Position numbers and translations under genes: made by a program
NCBI GenBank assembly: GCA_964575255.1
Contig: CAZNPZ010000044.1
Span: 1-24,538, forward strand
DNA: 24,538 nt
Direction: 5' to 3'
Source: JAEZHK01 sp964575255
GTDB lineage: Bacteria; Bacillota; Clostridia; Christensenellales; Aristaeellaceae
The notes under the pieces: model-generated
What the model saw: the letters and a program-made list of their open reading frames with translations, nothing else
What the model was told of the DNA's origin: nothing
The model's database searches: none
In this document: positions 23,198-24,538 of the stretch, piece by piece
How the letters are laid out: each line of letters opens with the position of its first letter
Position numbering within the stretch: the first letter of the stretch is position 1

Positions 23198-24022
23198 ATG
23201 CTGGTCAAAGTCCTGATCGAAAACAGCGCGATCTCCGCTGCGTTTGGCTCGGAACACGGCCTGAGCCTGTACATGGAAACCGGCGGTCAAAGAATTCTGA
23301 TGGATGTCGGACAGGGAAGCCTGTTTCTAGAAAACGCTGAAAAGCTGGGCGTCTCCGTCCCGGACGTGGACATTCTGATCCTGTCGCACGGCCATTATGA
23401 CCACGGCGGCGGACTTAAGCAATTCCTCGCCGTCAACAATAAAGCGCGCGTCTTCGCGCAGAGTGCGGCGTTTTCACCGCTGTATTCAAAAGCCGACGGC
23501 GCGGAGGCTCGATACATCGGGCTGGACGCCGCGCTGACGCATCACCCGCAGGTGATGTTGCTGGACGGAGACCATGCCATCTCCCCGGCGCTGTTCCTCT
23601 TTTCCGGCGTTCCCATAGACAGCGCTGTCACGACTTCCAACCAGGCACTAAGGGAGCGTTTGGACGGAGAATTGATCCCCGATCGGCTGCTGCACGAACA
23701 GAACCTGATCGTCCGCGAAGGCGGCAAACGCTTTCTGCTGGCGGGCTGCGCGCACCACGGCATCGCCGCGATCATGAACCGCTTCCGGGAGATCGAAGGA
23801 CGCGCGCCGGACATGGCGCTGGGCGGATTCCACCTGTCCGGTCCCGGCACGCCGGGCGTTCTGCCTGAAGAAGCCCTCGACACACTTGCGGCGCGTTTAA
23901 AAGAGCATCGGACGGTGTACTATACCGGACACTGCACCGGGGATGACGCCATCAATCGCCTGTCGCAGCGGATGCCCGGACAGATCGAGCGCCTGTCGGC
24001 TGGACTGATTCTGAAGATATAA
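23198..24022 (+). CDS. MBL-fold metallo-hydrolase
   Basis: 274 residues. The metal site motif is SHGHYDHGGG, giving HxHxDH (His64, His66, Asp68, His69). Further metal-ligand candidates are in GCAHHGI and the C-terminal YYTGHCTG. LSLYMETGGQRILMDVGQGS is typical of the family branch often called 7,8-dihydropterin-methyl aminobenzene 5'-phosphate synthase-like. ATG 23198 is chosen because GGAGGGG lies 6 nt upstream and the family begins here; an in-frame ATG at 23144 would add 18 poorly matching residues. The Mrp/NBP35 ATPase gene follows after 25 bp with its own good ribosome site. In other clostridia and sulfate reducers such MBL genes do sit beside Mrp ATPases and NifX-like cluster-binding proteins, so a role near iron-sulfur or Fe-Mo cofactor handling is a guess. 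The exact reaction is unknown. Confidence 0.87.
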   Translation: MLVKVLIENSAISAAFGSEHGLSLYMETGGQRILMDVGQGSLFLENAEKLGVSVPDVDILILSHGHYDHGGGLKQFLAVNNKARVFAQSAAFSPLYSKADGAEARYIGLDAALTHHPQVMLLDGDHAISPALFLFSGVPIDSAVTTSNQALRERLDGELIPDRLLHEQNLIVREGGKRFLLAGCAHHGIAAIMNRFREIEGRAPDMALGGFHLSGPGTPGVLPEEALDTLAARLKEHRTVYYTGHCTGDDAINRLSQRMPGQIERLSAGLILKI

Positions 24023-24047
24023 CGAAAACTCACGGGAGGAAATTTCT

Positions 24048-24538
24048 ATGAGCGAATCCTGCACACATGACTGCTCCACCTGCGGCGCCGCCTGCGGGTC
24101 ACGAACCGAAGATCTTCGGGAAAGCGCCAACGCGGGCAGCAGCGTCCGCCGTGTAATCGGCGTGGTCAGCGGCAAGGGCGGCGTTGGAAAGAGCCTGGTC
24201 ACATCGCTGCTCGCGGTCAACGCGCGCCGCCAGAATCTGAAGGTCGGCATTCTGGACGCCGACATCACCGGACCGTCGATCCCCAAAGCATTCGGGATTA
24301 CCGAAAAGGCCACCGGCAACGAAATGGGGATCTTCCCGGCGTTCACGAAGACGGGCATCCGCGCGATGAGCCTGAACCTTCTGCTGGAGGACGACAGCGA
24401 TCCCGTGGTATGGCGCGGGCCGGTGATCGCGGGCGCCGTCAAGCAGTTCTGGACCGACGTGGTCTGGGGTGACCTGGATGTACTGTTCATCGACATGCCG
24501 CCGGGAACCGGCGACGTGCCGCTGACGGTCTTCCAGTC
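24048..24538 (+). CDS. Mrp/NBP35-family Fe-S carrier ATPase (cut by the window end)
   Basis: The first 163 residues are visible and the gene runs off the end. Mrp/NBP35 proteins hold and transfer [4Fe-4S] clusters using ATP. The N-terminus has four Cys (C5, C9, C12, C16, in ESCTHDCSTCGAACG), a likely cluster site. The deviant Walker A is GKGGVGKS, followed by DADITGPSIPKAFG, and the Walker B-like segment is IDMPPGTGDVPLTV. GGGAGGA lies 7 nt before ATG 24048. It is 25 bp after the MBL gene with no terminator, so the two form an operon. Confidence 0.93.
   Translation, partial: MSESCTHDCSTCGAACGSRTEDLRESANAGSSVRRVIGVVSGKGGVGKSLVTSLLAVNARRQNLKVGILDADITGPSIPKAFGITEKATGNEMGIFPAFTKTGIRAMSLNLLLEDDSDPVVWRGPVIAGAVKQFWTDVVWGDLDVLFIDMPPGTGDVPLTVFQ

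Noticed and set aside
1..24538. CRISPR arrays, insertion sequences, rRNA, defence or toxin-antitoxin genes
   Set aside because: None of these is visible: no regularly spaced repeats, no transposase or integrase motifs, and no paired small toxin/antitoxin genes.

Overview
The window looks like a chromosomal stretch of a GC-rich Bacillota, most likely a clostridial lineage (Christensenellales or Oscillospirales type). This is inferred from G-rich Shine-Dalgarno sites, sigma-A type promoters with 17-18 bp spacers, frequent GTG/TTG starts, WG-repeat and DegV proteins, a three-gene molybdenum hydroxylase, a subunit B/A type IIA topoisomerase pair and an Mrp/NBP35 ATPase beside an MBL-fold protein. 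No phage, transposase, CRISPR array or rRNA is visible. Nearly all of the DNA is coding, on both strands.

Layout. 1-550: the 3' part of tRNA-Gly(GCC), tRNA-Cys(GCA), a terminator, and a short coding-like stretch with an apparent frameshift, closed by a second terminator. 558-2862 (minus): a PAS-GGDEF cyclase, a 55-residue membrane protein and a LacI-type regulator. The LacI gene is divergent from a HAD phosphatase (3023-3628) through overlapping, back-to-back promoters. 3725-5999: a two-gene set of an exported WG-repeat protein and a PstS-like binding protein. 6020-6258: a gene-free, hairpin-rich segment. 6264-7656 (minus): a DegV lipid-binding protein and a membrane protein with a zinc-ribbon-like tail. 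7867-12251: a type IIA topoisomerase operon, probably topoisomerase IV (parE-parC), with a TTGA overlap. 12420-13418 (minus): an AT-richer ATP-grasp TupA-like gene that looks acquired. 13666-15216 (minus): rsmA and upp, separated by a terminator. 15351-18762 (minus): a tightly overlapped xanthine-dehydrogenase-family operon in the order Mo, 2Fe-2S, FAD subunit. 18998-20639: a PHP phosphatase and a diacylglycerol-kinase-type lipid kinase. 20620-22935 (minus): a sugar-nucleotidyltransferase/hexapeptide/phosphohexomutase fusion whose mutase half lacks the catalytic motifs. 23198 to the end: an MBL-fold hydrolase and the start of an Mrp/NBP35 ATPase.

Most of this is housekeeping. No clearly new multi-gene system is evident. 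The points most worth a second look are the structured segment at 6020-6258, the frame-broken small ORF at 264-498, the AT-rich ATP-grasp insertion, the catalytically degenerate mutase fusion, the divergent LacI/HAD control region, and the MBL-Mrp operon with a hairpin in its leader.
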